Source of the DNA: Candidatus Dechloromonas phosphorivorans
GTDB taxonomy: Bacteria; Pseudomonadota; Gammaproteobacteria; Burkholderiales; Rhodocyclaceae
Direction: 5' to 3'
Assembly: GCA_016709495.1 (NCBI GenBank)
Contig: JADJMS010000046.1
Span: forward strand, 124,001 to 188,000
Length of the DNA: 64,000 nt
Shown: piece by piece, positions 33,920 to 43,626 of the stretch
Layout of the letters: every line of letters begins with the position of its first letter
How positions within the stretch are numbered: the first letter of the stretch is position 1
Position numbers and translations under genes: made by a program
Notes under the pieces: model-generated
Seen by the model: the letters and a program-made list of their open reading frames with translations, nothing else
What the model was told of the DNA's origin: nothing
The model's database searches: none

Positions 33920-35498
33920 ATGGATCAGTTACCAATGACACGTTTCCGATTGCAGCCTACGCTTTTCTTCCTGCTTGCTGCGTGGCTAGGCATCATCGTA
34001 TTTGCCGCGCACATGTTGATGTCTTCGGAAATCAGACGTGCTGAACTGCAGTTTGATGAAGTTATCCGGGTGTTGGCAAGCGACGTAAAACACAAACTGG
34101 ATACGAATGAAGCGGTGCTTGCCGGTTTTGCAGCATTTTTGCAGGCGGTAGATCGAAGTGATACGGAGTCTGCCAAACGTTATGCCGCTTCGGCTGCTGC
34201 CGCATATCCCCATATTTACATGCTTGAGGTTGCGCGCAAAGTCAATTTGTCTGACGAAAAGAGCTTGGAGGACTCGTTGCGTAAAGGATGGCGTGACGAT
34301 TTTTCGATCAAGAATTTTGCCGATATAACGGGGCAATCGCTTAAGGGTGTTAGAGAGAAAAAAGCCTCGTGGCCGATTCTTTTTATGTATCCATCACTGC
34401 CGGAAACGCAGGCGATTTATGGTGTGCGCTTGGAAACCGTTGATTATCTGTCGCATCCCATGGCTTTGGCTCAACAAAACGTCAAGCCTGTTGTTTCTCC
34501 TGTATTTGGCTTGTATGAGGGTAATACGGCCTTCATCCTGCTCCAGGAGGTGAACCGGCCTGCTGATGCGTCTTCGTCAGATATGAATTTTTTTCGGTAA
34601 TACGATGATGGCGTTTTTGCTGATCAAGACCCAAGCTTTGATACCGGCAGTGTGCAAAGAGAATCAGTGCAATAAAATTCATGTTTCTGCCATGTCGGCG
34701 CCTGTCGTCAATCCGCAGAGCATGCTTTTCGAATTACAGGCAGTAAAGGCAGGACAGCTTGATCGGCTGCTTTTGCCCATTTTCACTCGGCGAATCATGA
34801 TTGAAAATGTTTCGCAACCGACTTTGATGGAGTTCGATCAGCAGCTGCGCTGGGTTGATTTTTTGAGCCTTGAGTTGATGGTGATTCTGGTGTTACTGGG
34901 CGGTGCCCTGCTTGTCGTGCCTTGGGTCACCATGCGTCATTACATGGCGCTTGACCGGGCTGCTATTGAACATGAAAGATCGTCTTATCTGGCCACGCAT
35001 GATTTGTTGACCGGGCTACCCAATCGTTTTCTCTTCATTGATCGATATGAGCAAGCTTTCCAGCGTTGGCAGCGTGATGGCAATTCGTTTGCCTTATTGC
35101 TGGTTGATCTAGACTATTTCAAGAGAATAAATGATCTACATGGCCATGAGGTTGGTGATCAGGTGTTAATTGCCTGCGGCAAACGAATGGCGCGCGAGCT
35201 ACGTGCCTGCGATACGGTTGCGCGTCAGGGTGGGGACGAGTTTCTTGTTTTGCTCGGAAATGTCCTGAATGCCGATGATGCTGAAGCTGTCGGAGAAAAA
35301 TTGCTGGCAGCTTTTGTCGAACCGATTGAAACGACAGCCGGCGTGTTGAAGGTCTCGTGCAGCATTGGCATTGCCATTTGTCCAATGCACGGCGAAAGTC
35401 TGGAAATTTTGCGTAAACTGGCTGATCGAGCGATGTATCAGTCCAAAGCGCAAGGCCGCAATACCGTTTCGGTTTGGGCGGACATTCCTGTCACTTAA
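33920..35498 (+). pseudogene. CHASE-type membrane diguanylate cyclase, frameshifted
   Basis: About 525 residues if repaired. A transmembrane helix (about 13-32), a periplasmic CHASE-like domain, a second helix near the LVILVLLGGALLVVPWV segment, and a GGDEF domain with DLLTGLPNR, the active GGDEF and an inhibitory RxxD site five residues before it (RACD). The frame is lost at a run of seven T near 34588-34594; with six T the sequence reads NFFGNTMMAFLL and continues to the end. It makes c-di-GMP if expressed. The length (one base over a multiple of three) fits a single inserted base. Confidence 0.8.
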
Positions 35499-35977
35499 CG
35501 CTTGTTAAGTTCTCCAATCGAGCGATCTAACGCCTCCTCCAGATAGCTTTGATAAAAATCAGGCAAGCGCGCGCCGATTATGGGGTCGGCCAGCCGTCGG
35601 CCATTGGGTCCGTAGAAGGCGACCACCGGAACCAATTTCACTTTTTCTGAAGCAGTGAAAGCTGTGTGATTTGTCGGGTTACCTTGAAAGTCGCGTAGTG
35701 CTGCATCACCGTCCTGATTTATCTGGCGGATAAGCACGTGATCGCGATAGCGCGGGTTGTTGATGAGCGGTTTGAGATAGTCGCGTTTGACGGTTTCGCA
35801 GTATTTGCAGTCACGGCGGCTGTAGATGATGACTAATGGCCCGCCTTGTTTACGTGCAATTTCGACTTCGCTGCGCAGGTCGGCAGCCAAGGGCAGGTCA
35901 TTGCCTTTGGCCAGAAGTGGCCCACTACCGAGCAGGAGCAGGCTGATCAGTGAAAGTCGGGCGAGGGTGTGTGCCAA
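35495..35977 (-). CDS. Periplasmic thioredoxin-fold protein (SoxW/SoxS-like)
   Basis: 160 residues. A signal peptide (to about GPLLAKG) precedes a thioredoxin-like domain with the redox pair CKYC (about residues 57-60, YSRRDCKYCETVKRDYL) and a cis-Pro in KLVPVVAFYG. In sox systems such proteins keep SoxY or other periplasmic thiols reduced. It forms a minus-strand cluster with a cytochrome (10 bp away) and a metallo-hydrolase, just before the sox genes. The specific Sox name is inference. Confidence 0.7.
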   Translation of the reverse strand: MAHTLARLSLISLLLLGSGPLLAKGNDLPLAADLRSEVEIARKQGGPLVIIYSRRDCKYCETVKRDYLKPLINNPRYRDHVLIRQINQDGDAALRDFQGNPTNHTAFTASEKVKLVPVVAFYGPNGRRLADPIIGARLPDFYQSYLEEALDRSIGELNKR

Positions 35978-35987
35978 GTGTCCTGCC

Positions 35988-36299
35988 TCACTTCGTAAAG
36001 TGGTAGTAATGCTTGTTCAGCCAGGCCGCGACGTTGCCTTCATCTTCCGGAAACCAGCCCGAATTGACTTGCGAATTGCAGGCAGCGACGCGCTGCATTA
36101 ACTCCAGCTTGTCCGAGAGTACGCGGCCTTCGCGGGTGTACATTTTGCTGCCATCACCGCCGTACATGCGAATGTGGCAACTGGTGCAAGCCTTGTCGTG
36201 CATCGGCTTGGCGGCTTGCAAATCGACGGTTCCCCAGGGTTCTTCAGCCCAGGCAAAGTTGTTCAGCAGGGAAATTAGGGCTATTAACAGTAGGCGCAT
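35988..36299 (-). CDS. Small periplasmic monoheme cytochrome c
   Basis: 103 residues. The signal peptide MRLLLIALISLLNNFAWA is followed by one heme motif CTSCH (about residues 38-42) and a conserved C-terminal EDEGNVAAWLNKHYYHF. No standard cytochrome family is clearly recognised. It lies between the thioredoxin-fold protein and the metallo-hydrolase on the same strand, and an electron-transfer role in sulfur oxidation is plausible. Confidence 0.78.
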   Translation of the reverse strand: MRLLLIALISLLNNFAWAEEPWGTVDLQAAKPMHDKACTSCHIRMYGGDGSKMYTREGRVLSDKLELMQRVAACNSQVNSGWFPEDEGNVAAWLNKHYYHFTK

Positions 36300-36337
36300 G
36301 TTTGTTCTTTCTATCAGAAATGGTTTGGGTTTTGTGA

Positions 36338-37348
36338 TTAGAAACCGGCAGCTTCGGCTTCAAGATAAGCAAGGCTGACATACTTCCCAATATTCGATTC
36401 AAAACCCTTGGTGTCGCGCGCACGGCTAGCAACGCGCGGGTCCTTCAGCACGAGCAACTTGGCTTCCTCAAGTGGCAGGCCATCATTGATGGCTTGTTCG
36501 CAGGGACGATAAATGCCTTCGAACATTTCCCTGTTCCATTTCAGCACGTTGGCGCTCGGTTCGCCGTGGCCGGGTAGCCAGATGGTGCTGCCGGTTTTTT
36601 CCAGGGTGTCGTAGGCTTTCAGTGTGCCAAGGTAAGAGCCATCATCCATGTTGGCAATGCGCCTATCCATGGCCACGTCGCCAACCAACATCAGTTTGTC
36701 TTCGAGGACCTCGACGCAGAGATCAAAGGGCGTGTGTACAGTACCCATGTGATGCATCCGTAAAGTGACGTCGCCAAACTTGAGTTCGTCGCCGTTTTGC
36801 AGCGGTTTGCTGGGCGCTACGACGCGGGTGCCGAGGGTGGCCTGGTTGGTCCATTGCTCCATCAGGGTGCGCCACATGTTGCCCTGAACGCCCTGGACAG
36901 CGGCGATGGTGCCGGGGTGAGAATAGAGCGGCAAACTAGCGCCATAGGCCTCGACATAGGCGTGATTGCCCAGCCAGTGGTCGCCGTGGTAGTGCGTGTT
37001 GATGATGGCGATGACCGGTTTTTTGAATGCTTTTTTAACCTGCCGAATAGCCATTTCGCCGATTTGAACCGAGGCGCCGGAATCGACAACCACCAAGCCT
37101 TTGGCCGTATTGACGAAGGTGATGTTGCACATCATTCCCTGGTTTTCCGGCGTCGGGAAACCGTCTGGCGAGAAGATTATCCAGACGTGTTTTGAGACTT
37201 GGCGCAGCGGATGATCCTTGACTACGGGGCCGCGCACGAAGTCATCTACTTCTTTGGCAAAGGCACTGATCGTCTGCAAGGGGGCGAATTCAACAGCAGT
37301 CAATGTGGCGAAGGCTGCTGTACTTTGGATAAAGCGGCGGCGGTTCAT
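36338..37348 (-). CDS. Exported metallo-beta-lactamase-fold hydrolase, SoxH-like
   Basis: 336 residues. A twin-arginine signal (NRRRFIQSTAAFATL) is followed by an MBL domain with the zinc motif THYHGDH (HxHxDH, about residues 118-124), a later Asp in MLVGDVAMD and His in PGHGEP. Proteins of this kind next to sox genes are named SoxH; the substrate is not established. It is transcribed divergently from the diheme cytochrome gene across a 132-bp region with an inverted repeat. Confidence 0.75.
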   Translation of the reverse strand: MNRRRFIQSTAAFATLTAVEFAPLQTISAFAKEVDDFVRGPVVKDHPLRQVSKHVWIIFSPDGFPTPENQGMMCNITFVNTAKGLVVVDSGASVQIGEMAIRQVKKAFKKPVIAIINTHYHGDHWLGNHAYVEAYGASLPLYSHPGTIAAVQGVQGNMWRTLMEQWTNQATLGTRVVAPSKPLQNGDELKFGDVTLRMHHMGTVHTPFDLCVEVLEDKLMLVGDVAMDRRIANMDDGSYLGTLKAYDTLEKTGSTIWLPGHGEPSANVLKWNREMFEGIYRPCEQAINDGLPLEEAKLLVLKDPRVASRARDTKGFESNIGKYVSLAYLEAEAAGF

Positions 37349-37441
37349 CTGGTGTCTCCTTGTTTTTCGAGGCTGGTCTTGCTTCCCCGGTAGCTCGGCG
37401 CGTATGCTGCGAATGAAAGCGTAGCGTAAGCGAATTACCGT

Positions 37442-37462
37442 TTAATAATGTACCTATATTAA
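37442..37462. promoter_or_regulatory. Candidate operator between soxH-like and cytochrome genes
   Basis: TTAATA (37442-37447) and TATTAA (37457-37462) form a perfect 6-bp inverted repeat with a nine-base spacer in the divergent promoter region, 19 bp before the cytochrome start. A/T palindromes of this size are common ArsR-family sites; SoxR, encoded 2.5 kb away, is the obvious candidate (inference). Confidence 0.4.
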
Positions 37463-37480
37463 TGACGAAAGGGGAGCGAA

Positions 37481-38098
37481 TTGAGAGTCATGCGTAGTTT
37501 TCTATTGGCGAGCAGTGCGCTTGTGCTGTTTATTTCCGGGCAAGTGATTGCTGCGGACAAGGTTGATCTGGCGCGCGCCGAAGAAATAGTTTCCGGTCGT
37601 TGCTTCCTTTGCCACGGTCTTGAGGGCGAATCGGCCAGTCCGATCTTTCCGCGTCTGGCGGGACAGCATTCTGAGTACATCGCCAAGCAACTGGGTGAAT
37701 TCAAATCTGGCAAGCGCAAGAGCGACACCATGAAGCCGCAAGCCGAGGATTTGACACCGGCTGAAATGAAGGCGCTCGGTGCCTTTTTTGAGGGCAAAAA
37801 ACCCAGTGCGCGCCCGGTTAGAGATGCGGATCTGGTTGCTGTCGGCAAGTTTGTTTTCAGCCGTGGCAATCAATTTTCCGGCTTGCCCGCCTGTGCCAGC
37901 TGTCACGGACCCAAAGGGCTGGGTACGCCACAATTGCCGCGTCTCGCCGGCCAACATCCGCGCTATACCGAAGATCAGTTGAAACAGTTCAACAGTCGCG
38001 AGCGTAATAACGACAATGCGGTGATGCATACCGTGGCCTCAAAGCTCACCGAACTGGAAAGAAACGCTGTTGCCGAGTACATCGCCACGCTCGACTAA
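37481..38098 (+). CDS. Diheme cytochrome c4-type protein
   Basis: 205 residues. A signal peptide ends near GQVIA. Two class I domains have heme motifs CFLCH (about residues 41-45) and CASCH (about 134-138), each followed by a PRLAGQH repeat, the hallmark of cytochrome c4. It probably carries electrons from the Sox or FccAB enzymes to a terminal oxidase. It is a monocistronic gene on + with its own terminator. It could be called SoxE in some schemes, but the small monoheme subunit beside fccB fits that role better. Confidence 0.85.
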   Translation: MRVMRSFLLASSALVLFISGQVIAADKVDLARAEEIVSGRCFLCHGLEGESASPIFPRLAGQHSEYIAKQLGEFKSGKRKSDTMKPQAEDLTPAEMKALGAFFEGKKPSARPVRDADLVAVGKFVFSRGNQFSGLPACASCHGPKGLGTPQLPRLAGQHPRYTEDQLKQFNSRERNNDNAVMHTVASKLTELERNAVAEYIATLD

Positions 38099-38099
38099 G

Positions 38100-38140
38100 C
38101 TGTTACACCCCATGAGTGCTTCCTTCGGGGCGCGCTCGAC
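38100..38140 (+). repeat. Long-form dispersed repeat, copy 2
   Basis: CTGTTACACCCCATGAGTGC through GCGCTCGAC, starting two bases after the stop of the cytochrome gene and leading into the terminator. It differs from the copy at 29396 at only about three positions over 41 bases. Confidence 0.7.
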
Positions 38141-38143
38141 AAG

Positions 38144-38177
38144 AAAAAAGGCCGCATTTTTTGCGGCCTTTTGTTTT
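38144..38177. terminator. Bidirectional terminator between cytochrome c4 and fccB
   Basis: The stem AAGGCCGCA / TGCGGCCTT (38148-38156 and 38162-38170) with a T5 loop is flanked by A6 on the left and TTTTGTTTT on the right. It lies between two convergent genes and serves both. Confidence 0.85.
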
Positions 38178-38192
38178 AGCGGTTGAACAATC

Positions 38193-39468
38193 TCAGGTCA
38201 GCATGTCGGCCCAGATGTTCTTGGCCCAACCGAGGGCTGCCTTGCCTTCCAGTTCGTTGCGTGCAGCCGAAACGCCGCCGGCGCCCTTGACCGGTTGCAC
38301 GGTCTTGGTAGCTGCATCGTACTGGTGCACCGAAGAAACGTGGATGGCGTTCTTGGCATCAACGAAGCTGTAGCAGGTGTTCATGACCACCGGCTCCGGG
38401 TTCGGCGCCTGGCCGGAGAGCAGGTTGAGGATGGCGGCGGCGGCCAGCTTGCCATGCTGGTTGGCCATGTGGCCGGACTTGGGCATGGTCGGCGCCGGGA
38501 AGATGGCGTCGCCCAGCACATGGATGCCCGGCGTGCTGGTCGATTCCATGCTCAGCCAGTTGATGTCCACCCAGCGGTTGTTGATCAGCTTGATGCCCGA
38601 CTTGGCGGCGATGTCGCCGGCGCGGTGCGGCGGGATGACGTTGAGCACGTCGGCCTTGAACTTGTCGAATTCGAGCACGGCGGTGTTGGTGCCGACTTCG
38701 ACATCCTTCACTTCGCTGTTGTTGCGGTATTCGACCATGCCCTTGTACAGATCGGCCCAGGCCTTGGTGAACAAGGCTTTCTTCGACATCACATCTTCAT
38801 TGGCATCGAGGATGATGACTTTGGATTTCGGCTTGTTCTGTTTGAAGTAATTGGCGACCAGGCAGGCGCGCTCGTAGGGGCCGGGCGGGCAGCGGTAAGG
38901 GGCCTTGGGGATGGAGATGGCGTAGGTGCCGCCGTCCTTCATGCTTTCCAGTTGCTGGCGCAGGGCCACCGTCTGTGGGCCGGCTTTCCAGGCGTGCAGG
39001 ATCTTGCTCTGGGCTTCGGCGCTCTTCAGGCCGGGAATCTCGTCCCACATGAAATCGACGCCCGGCGACAGCACCAGACGGTCGTAGCTCAGCGGCGCCG
39101 CCGGCCCTTGAGCGACAGCGTTTTGCGGCGTCGACCGCAACCACGTCGTCCTGGATGACGCGGACACCCCATTTGTTCTTCAGGCCGTCGTAGCTGACGG
39201 TGATGTCTTCCATGGTCTTGGTGCCGCCGATGACCAGGTTGGAGATCGGGCAGGAGATGAAGGTCGGGTTGCGTTCGATCAGCGTCACCTGGACGCCGCC
39301 TTCGCTCCACATGCGCAGGTACTTGGCGATCGTCGCGCCGCCGTAGCCGCCGCCGACCACGACCACATGGCCGCTGGCCTTGCCGCCGCCGGCGCAGCCG
39401 TAGAGGGAAGCCATCGCGCTGGCTGCAGCGCCGGCTTTCAGGAAATCACGTCTTTTCATCAGCATCAT
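38193..39468 (-). pseudogene. fccB: Flavocytochrome c sulfide dehydrogenase, FAD subunit (SoxF), frameshifted
   Basis: About 424 residues if repaired. A twin-arginine signal (KRRDFLKAGAAASAMASLYG) and the FAD-binding GxGxxG (VVVVGGGYGGATIAKYL) are in the first frame; from about 39115 the rest (YDRLVLSPGVDFMW ... PKSGHMANQHGK ... NTCYSFVD) is in another frame. The join falls in a GC-rich stretch and needs one net base removed, possibly two events. The enzyme oxidises sulfide in the periplasm and passes electrons to its heme subunit. It lies 10 bp downstream of fccA. Confidence 0.85.
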
Positions 39469-39478
39469 GGTGGTCTCC

Positions 39479-39785
39479 TTATTTCTGTGCGGCGAAATAG
39501 CCGGCGATCAGGTCAAGCTGCTCTTCGGTGTAGCCCTTGGTGATCTGATGCATGATCGATGCGGGCTTGTCGCCGCTCTTGTAGTCGGCCAGTTTCTGCA
39601 GGATCTTGGCCTTTTCCATGCCGGCCAGGGCATCCATGCCGGAGCCCTTGACGGCATTGCCGTTGGTGCCGTGGCAGTTGGCGCAGGTGGCGGCCAGGTT
39701 GCGGGCCAGATTGGGATCGGCGGCCTGCGCGGCGCCGGTTGCGACCACCAGGCAGAGCGTAGCGGCAAGGGGAGAACAACTTCAT
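39479..39785 (-). pseudogene. fccA: Flavocytochrome c heme subunit (SoxE), signal-peptide frameshift
   Basis: About 101 residues if repaired. The ATG at 39785 has GGAGGAG upstream and reads MKLFSP before going out of frame; the remaining signal sequence LAATLCLVVATGAAQA and the mature protein are in the next frame. One C too many in the CCCC run of the signal region explains it. The mature part has a single heme site CANCH and ends AGYFAAQK. It pairs with FccB. It is divergent from soxR. Confidence 0.82.
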
Positions 39786-39974
39786 CGGGATATCTCCTCC
39801 TGTATGTGTGGTGTTTGTCATATAGCCAGAATTTGTATTTCTTTTGCTGTGCCGCATCCTGCAAAGGATATAGCGCTTTTAGATAAATTGCATGCTGCGG
39901 CGCAACAATATTAGTAGTTGACTATATAAGTACGCAGTTATACATTGAATCTTGATCGAAATCAAAAGAACAGT

Positions 39975-40309
39975 ATGGACGAGACGCTACAGGTGTTCGA
40001 GCAGGTAGCGCAGTACTTCGGATTGCTGGCCGATCCGACGCGTTTGCGCATTCTGTCCTGCCTGTGTGCCGAGGAGCGCCCCGTCCACGAAGTCGTGGAA
40101 AAGATTGGCCTGACGCAAGCCAACATCTCGCGACATCTGAACATCCTGTACCGGGCCGGGGTCGTCGACCGGCGCCGCGAGGGAAGTTCGGTGATGTACA
40201 AGGTTATCGATCCGAATTTTGTCGACATCTGCCGCACGGTCAGCATTACGGTGGCAAGCCGCGACCTGGGCGACGAGATGGGTGTTGCGAGCCGACAGCA
40301 ATCATTGAA
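39975..40309 (+). pseudogene. soxR: ArsR-family sulfur regulator SoxR, 3' end out of frame
   Basis: Starts at ATG 39975 (MDETLQVFEQVAQYFGLLADPTRLRIL). A clear winged helix (LTQANISRHLNILYRAGVVDRRREG) is followed by about 25 more residues. The frame then stays open through the start of soxC to 40523, which is unlikely; a TGA at 40307 in a neighbouring frame is the probable true stop, so a base seems to be missing near 40280. Cys29, Cys31 and Cys86 could form the thiol switch known for SoxR/SqrR/BigR, though spacing differs from those proteins. It is divergent from fccAB and likely controls both sets. Confidence 0.75.
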
Positions 40310-40334
40310 GCAAACAACAGAGGGGTCAACTCAG

Positions 40335-41683
40335 ATGGTGGATCGTGTTCCAAGAATCCGGGGCGCCTGCGGCCCGCACCGGAGAACTTCCTGTCGGAAG
40401 AGCAGGTCAAGGCCGTTGCCGCCGGCCGCCGCGATTTCCTGCGCAAGAGTCTTCGCCGCCGGCGGGGCTGCCTGGCAGCACCGCTGGCGGCCCAGGCCAG
40501 CGAAGGCGATCCGGATATCCTGAACCTGCCGACGTGGAGCACCTCGCTGGGCATGCCAGTCGCTACCAACCCGTACGGCATGCCGTCGAAGTTTGAGAGC
40601 CAGTTGCTGCGCCGCGAATCGCCGGGTCTGGCCCGCGTTGGCGGCGCCTCGGTGTCTTTCGCGCCGCTGCAGGGCCTGTTCGGCATCATCACGCCGTCCG
40701 GCCTGCATTTCGAGCGCCATCACCAGGGCTGGCAGGATGTCGATCCGACCAAGCATCGCCTGATGGTCAATGGCTCGGATGACTCGCTGCTCAAGAAGCC
40801 CAAGGTCTACACCATGGACGAGCTGATGCGCCTGCCCTCGGTATCGCGCATCCACTTCATCGAATGTGGCGCCAATACCGGTCTGGAATGGGGCAACGTC
40901 GCCGTGCCGACCGTGCAATACACGCACGGCATGCTGTCCTGCTCTGAATTCACCGGTGTGCCGCTGAAGACCCTGCTGGAAGACTGCGGCGTCGATTACA
41001 AGAAGGCCCGCTACGTGCTGGCCGAGGGGGCCGATGGCTCCTCGATGACGCGCACCATCCCGATGGAAATGGTCGAGTCCGGCGAAGTCTTCGTCGCCTA
41101 CGGCCAGAACGGCGAAATGCTGCGGCCGGAAAACGGCTACCCGCTGCGCCTGGTCGTGCCGGGCGTGCAGGGCGTGTCCTGGGTCAAATGGCTGCGCCGC
41201 ATCGAAGTCGGCGACAAGCCCTACGCGACCAAGGACGAGGCGGTGCATTACATCGACCTGCTGCCCAACGGCCTGCATCGCCAGTACAGCTCGATCCAGG
41301 AGTGCAAGTCGGTCATCACCACCCCGTCGGGCGGCCAGACCCTGGTTGCCAAGGGCTTCTTCAACGTCTCCGGCCTGGCCTGGTCGGGTCGCGGCAAGAT
41401 CAAGCAGGTCGATGTCTCCTTCGACGGCGGCATCAACTGGCAGACCGCCCGCCTCGAAGGGCCGATCCAGAACAAGGCGCTGACCCGCTTCAACATCAAC
41501 TGGGTATGGGACGGCTCGCCGGCCATCCTGCAATCGCGGGCCATCGACGAAACCGGCTTCGTGCAGCCGAGCTACGGCCAGCTGCGCAAGGTGCGCGGCA
41601 CCAAGTCCATCTATCACAACAACGCCATCCAGTCCTGGAAAGTCGTCGAAAGCGGGGAGGTCAGCAATGTCCAGGTTCTCTAA
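40335..41683 (+). pseudogene. soxC: Sulfur/sulfite dehydrogenase molybdenum subunit SoxC, N-terminal frameshifts
   Basis: About 449 residues if repaired. From ATG 40335 the first residues MVDRVP shift frame at CCAAG (one C lost) into KNPGRLRPAPENFLSEEQV. The twin-arginine signal RRDFLRKS is then followed by a short out-of-frame stretch (LRRRRGC) that should read as an Ala-rich hydrophobic core, with a compensating change. From residue 60 on the enzyme is intact: Mo-cofactor domain with FIECGANTGLEW and the C-terminal dimerisation domain. With SoxD it oxidises the SoxY-bound sulfane sulfur, allowing full oxidation to sulfate. Confidence 0.85.
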
Positions 41684-42713
41684 GACCATTCTCGTTTTGG
41701 CCCTTTTCGGGGCGTCGACCGCAGCAGTTGCCTTTGACAACTTCAAGGGTGTCGGCCGCCAGGCGACGCCGGCCGAAGTGAAGGCCTGGGACATCGATGT
41801 GCGCCCCGACTTCAAGGGCCTGCCCAAGGGATCGGGCAATGTCGAGCGCGGCAACGAGCTGTTCGAGGAAAAGTGCGCCTCCTGCCACGGCACCTTCGGC
41901 GAGTCGAACGAAGTGTTCACGCCGCTGGCCGGCGGCACGACCAAGGACGACATGAAGACCGGCCGCGTCAAGGGCCTGTCTTCCGGCGAACTGCCGCAGC
42001 GCACGACCTTCACCAAGGTGGCGACGATCTCGACGGTGTTCGACTACATCCAGCGCGCCATGCCGTGGACGGCGCCGAAGTCGCTGAAGCCGGACGAGGT
42101 CTACGCCATCCTGGCCTACCTGCTCAACCTGCAGGAAATCGTGCCGGCCGACTTCGTGCTGTCCGACAAGAACATTGCCGACGTGCAGAAGCTGCTGCCC
42201 AACCGCAACGGCATGACCACCGACCACGGCCTGTGGCCCGGTGCCTCGGCCAAGAAGGGCGGCATCGGCAACGGCGGCAAGCCGGATACGAAGAACAAGG
42301 CGTGCATGAAGAACTGCAAGCCGGAAGTGCTGATCGGCTCGACCCTGCCAGAATACGCCCGCACCGCCCACGGCGAGCTGGCCGACCAGAACCGCAACTT
42401 CGGCGCCGTGCGCGGCACCCGCACGCTCGGCCCGGAAGCCGCCAAGAAGGCAGCCGATGCCGGCACGCTGGACCTGGCGACAAAGAGCGGCTGCATGGCC
42501 TGCCATGGCATGAAGAACAAGATCGTCGGCCCGGGCTACAACGAGATCGTCGCCCGCTACCAGGGCCAGACGGATGCCGAATCCCGCCTGGTGGCCAAGG
42601 TCAAGGCCGGTGGGCAAGGCGTCTGGGGCTCGATCCCGATGCCGCCGAACGCTCACGTCAAGGACGAGGACATCACCACGCTGGTCAAGTGGATCCTTAA
42701 CGGTTCCAAGTAA
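41667..42713 (+). CDS. soxD: Sulfur dehydrogenase diheme subunit SoxD
   Basis: 348 residues. A signal peptide (to about AVAF) is followed by two c-type heme domains: CASCH at about residues 70-74 and CMACH at 276-280. It accepts electrons from the molybdenum centre of SoxC. It overlaps soxC by 17 bp, indicating coupled translation. No frame problem is seen, and third positions are almost all G or C. Confidence 0.93.
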   Translation: MSRFSKTILVLALFGASTAAVAFDNFKGVGRQATPAEVKAWDIDVRPDFKGLPKGSGNVERGNELFEEKCASCHGTFGESNEVFTPLAGGTTKDDMKTGRVKGLSSGELPQRTTFTKVATISTVFDYIQRAMPWTAPKSLKPDEVYAILAYLLNLQEIVPADFVLSDKNIADVQKLLPNRNGMTTDHGLWPGASAKKGGIGNGGKPDTKNKACMKNCKPEVLIGSTLPEYARTAHGELADQNRNFGAVRGTRTLGPEAAKKAADAGTLDLATKSGCMACHGMKNKIVGPGYNEIVARYQGQTDAESRLVAKVKAGGQGVWGSIPMPPNAHVKDEDITTLVKWILNGSK

Positions 42714-42738
42714 TCCCAATTTCTACAGAGGAGAAGTC

Positions 42739-43206
42739 ATGAACAATCAACGTCGCACCGTACTGAAATCCGGCTCCGGCGCCGCCCTGCTGGGCATGCT
42801 GGCTGCCGCCGGCATCATCACCCCGGGCATGGCCCTGGCCGACTGGAACAAGGCCGCCTTCGACGCCAAGAGCATGGCCGACACGCTCAAGGCCCTCGGC
42901 GCCGGCCAGCCGGCCGACAGCAAGGATGTTCAGGTCACCGGTCCGGACATCGCCGAAAACGGCGCCGTCGTGCCGGTTGGCGTGGCCTCCACCCTGCCCA
43001 ACGTGAGCATGGTTGCCATCCTGATCGAGAAGAACCCGAACGCCCTGGCCGCTTCCTTCGTCCTGCCGGAAGGCACCGAAGCCAACGTCCAGACCCGCGT
43101 CAAGATGGGCCAGACCTCGAATGTCTACGCACTGGTCAAGTCGGACGGCAAGTTCTTCATGGCGACCAAGGAAATCAAGGTCACGCTGGGCGGCTGCGGC
43201 GGCTAA
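42739..43206 (+). CDS. soxY: Sulfur carrier protein SoxY
   Basis: 155 residues from ATG 42739, preceded by GAGGAG; the open frame upstream belongs to soxD sequence in another frame. A Tat-type signal (NNQRRTVLKSGSGAALLGML) leads. The C-terminus is the diagnostic GGCGG, whose Cys153 carries the sulfur substrate through the Sox cycle. It pairs with SoxZ. It is 25 bp after soxD. Confidence 0.95.
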   Translation: MNNQRRTVLKSGSGAALLGMLAAAGIITPGMALADWNKAAFDAKSMADTLKALGAGQPADSKDVQVTGPDIAENGAVVPVGVASTLPNVSMVAILIEKNPNALAASFVLPEGTEANVQTRVKMGQTSNVYALVKSDGKFFMATKEIKVTLGGCGG

Positions 43207-43244
43207 TCGGCCACGACATTTACTGAATTCAAGGAGATAGAAAT

Positions 43245-43556
43245 ATGGGAAATCCGATGAAAATCCGCGCCGCCAGCAAGGACGGCGTTACCGAAGTCAA
43301 AGTGCTGATCAGCCACGAAATGGAAACCGGTCAGCGCAAGGATGCGGCCGGTGCCATCGTGCCGGCCTGGTTCATTACCGAACTGACCGCCAAGCATGGC
43401 GACAAGGTGGTTTTGAGCAGCGAATTCGGTTCCTCTGTGTCCAAGAACCCCTACCTCGCCTTCAAGTTCAAGGGCGGCGCCAAGGGTGAGAAGGTCATCG
43501 TCAGCTGGAAGGACAACAAGGGCGACACCCGCACCGACGAAGCCGCCATCGGCTAA
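43245..43556 (+). CDS. soxZ: SoxY-partner protein SoxZ
   Basis: 103 residues, beginning MGNPMKIRAASKDGVTEVKVLISHEMETG, an Ig-like beta-sandwich protein without a signal peptide; it is exported as a complex with SoxY. AAGGAGATA precedes the ATG. It is intact, between soxY and soxA. Confidence 0.95.
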   Translation: MGNPMKIRAASKDGVTEVKVLISHEMETGQRKDAAGAIVPAWFITELTAKHGDKVVLSSEFGSSVSKNPYLAFKFKGGAKGEKVIVSWKDNKGDTRTDEAAIG

Positions 43557-43626
43557 GGTCTGAAAAACGGCAGCGAAGCGGCACAGACCGCCGCTGCCGC
43601 TTGTCACTTCCCCGGGAGGAGTACAT

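Noticed and set aside
39908..39928. Possible SoxR operator TAGT-N5-ACTA in the fccA-soxR gap
   Set aside because: Only four matching positions per arm; too weak to separate from A/T-rich background.
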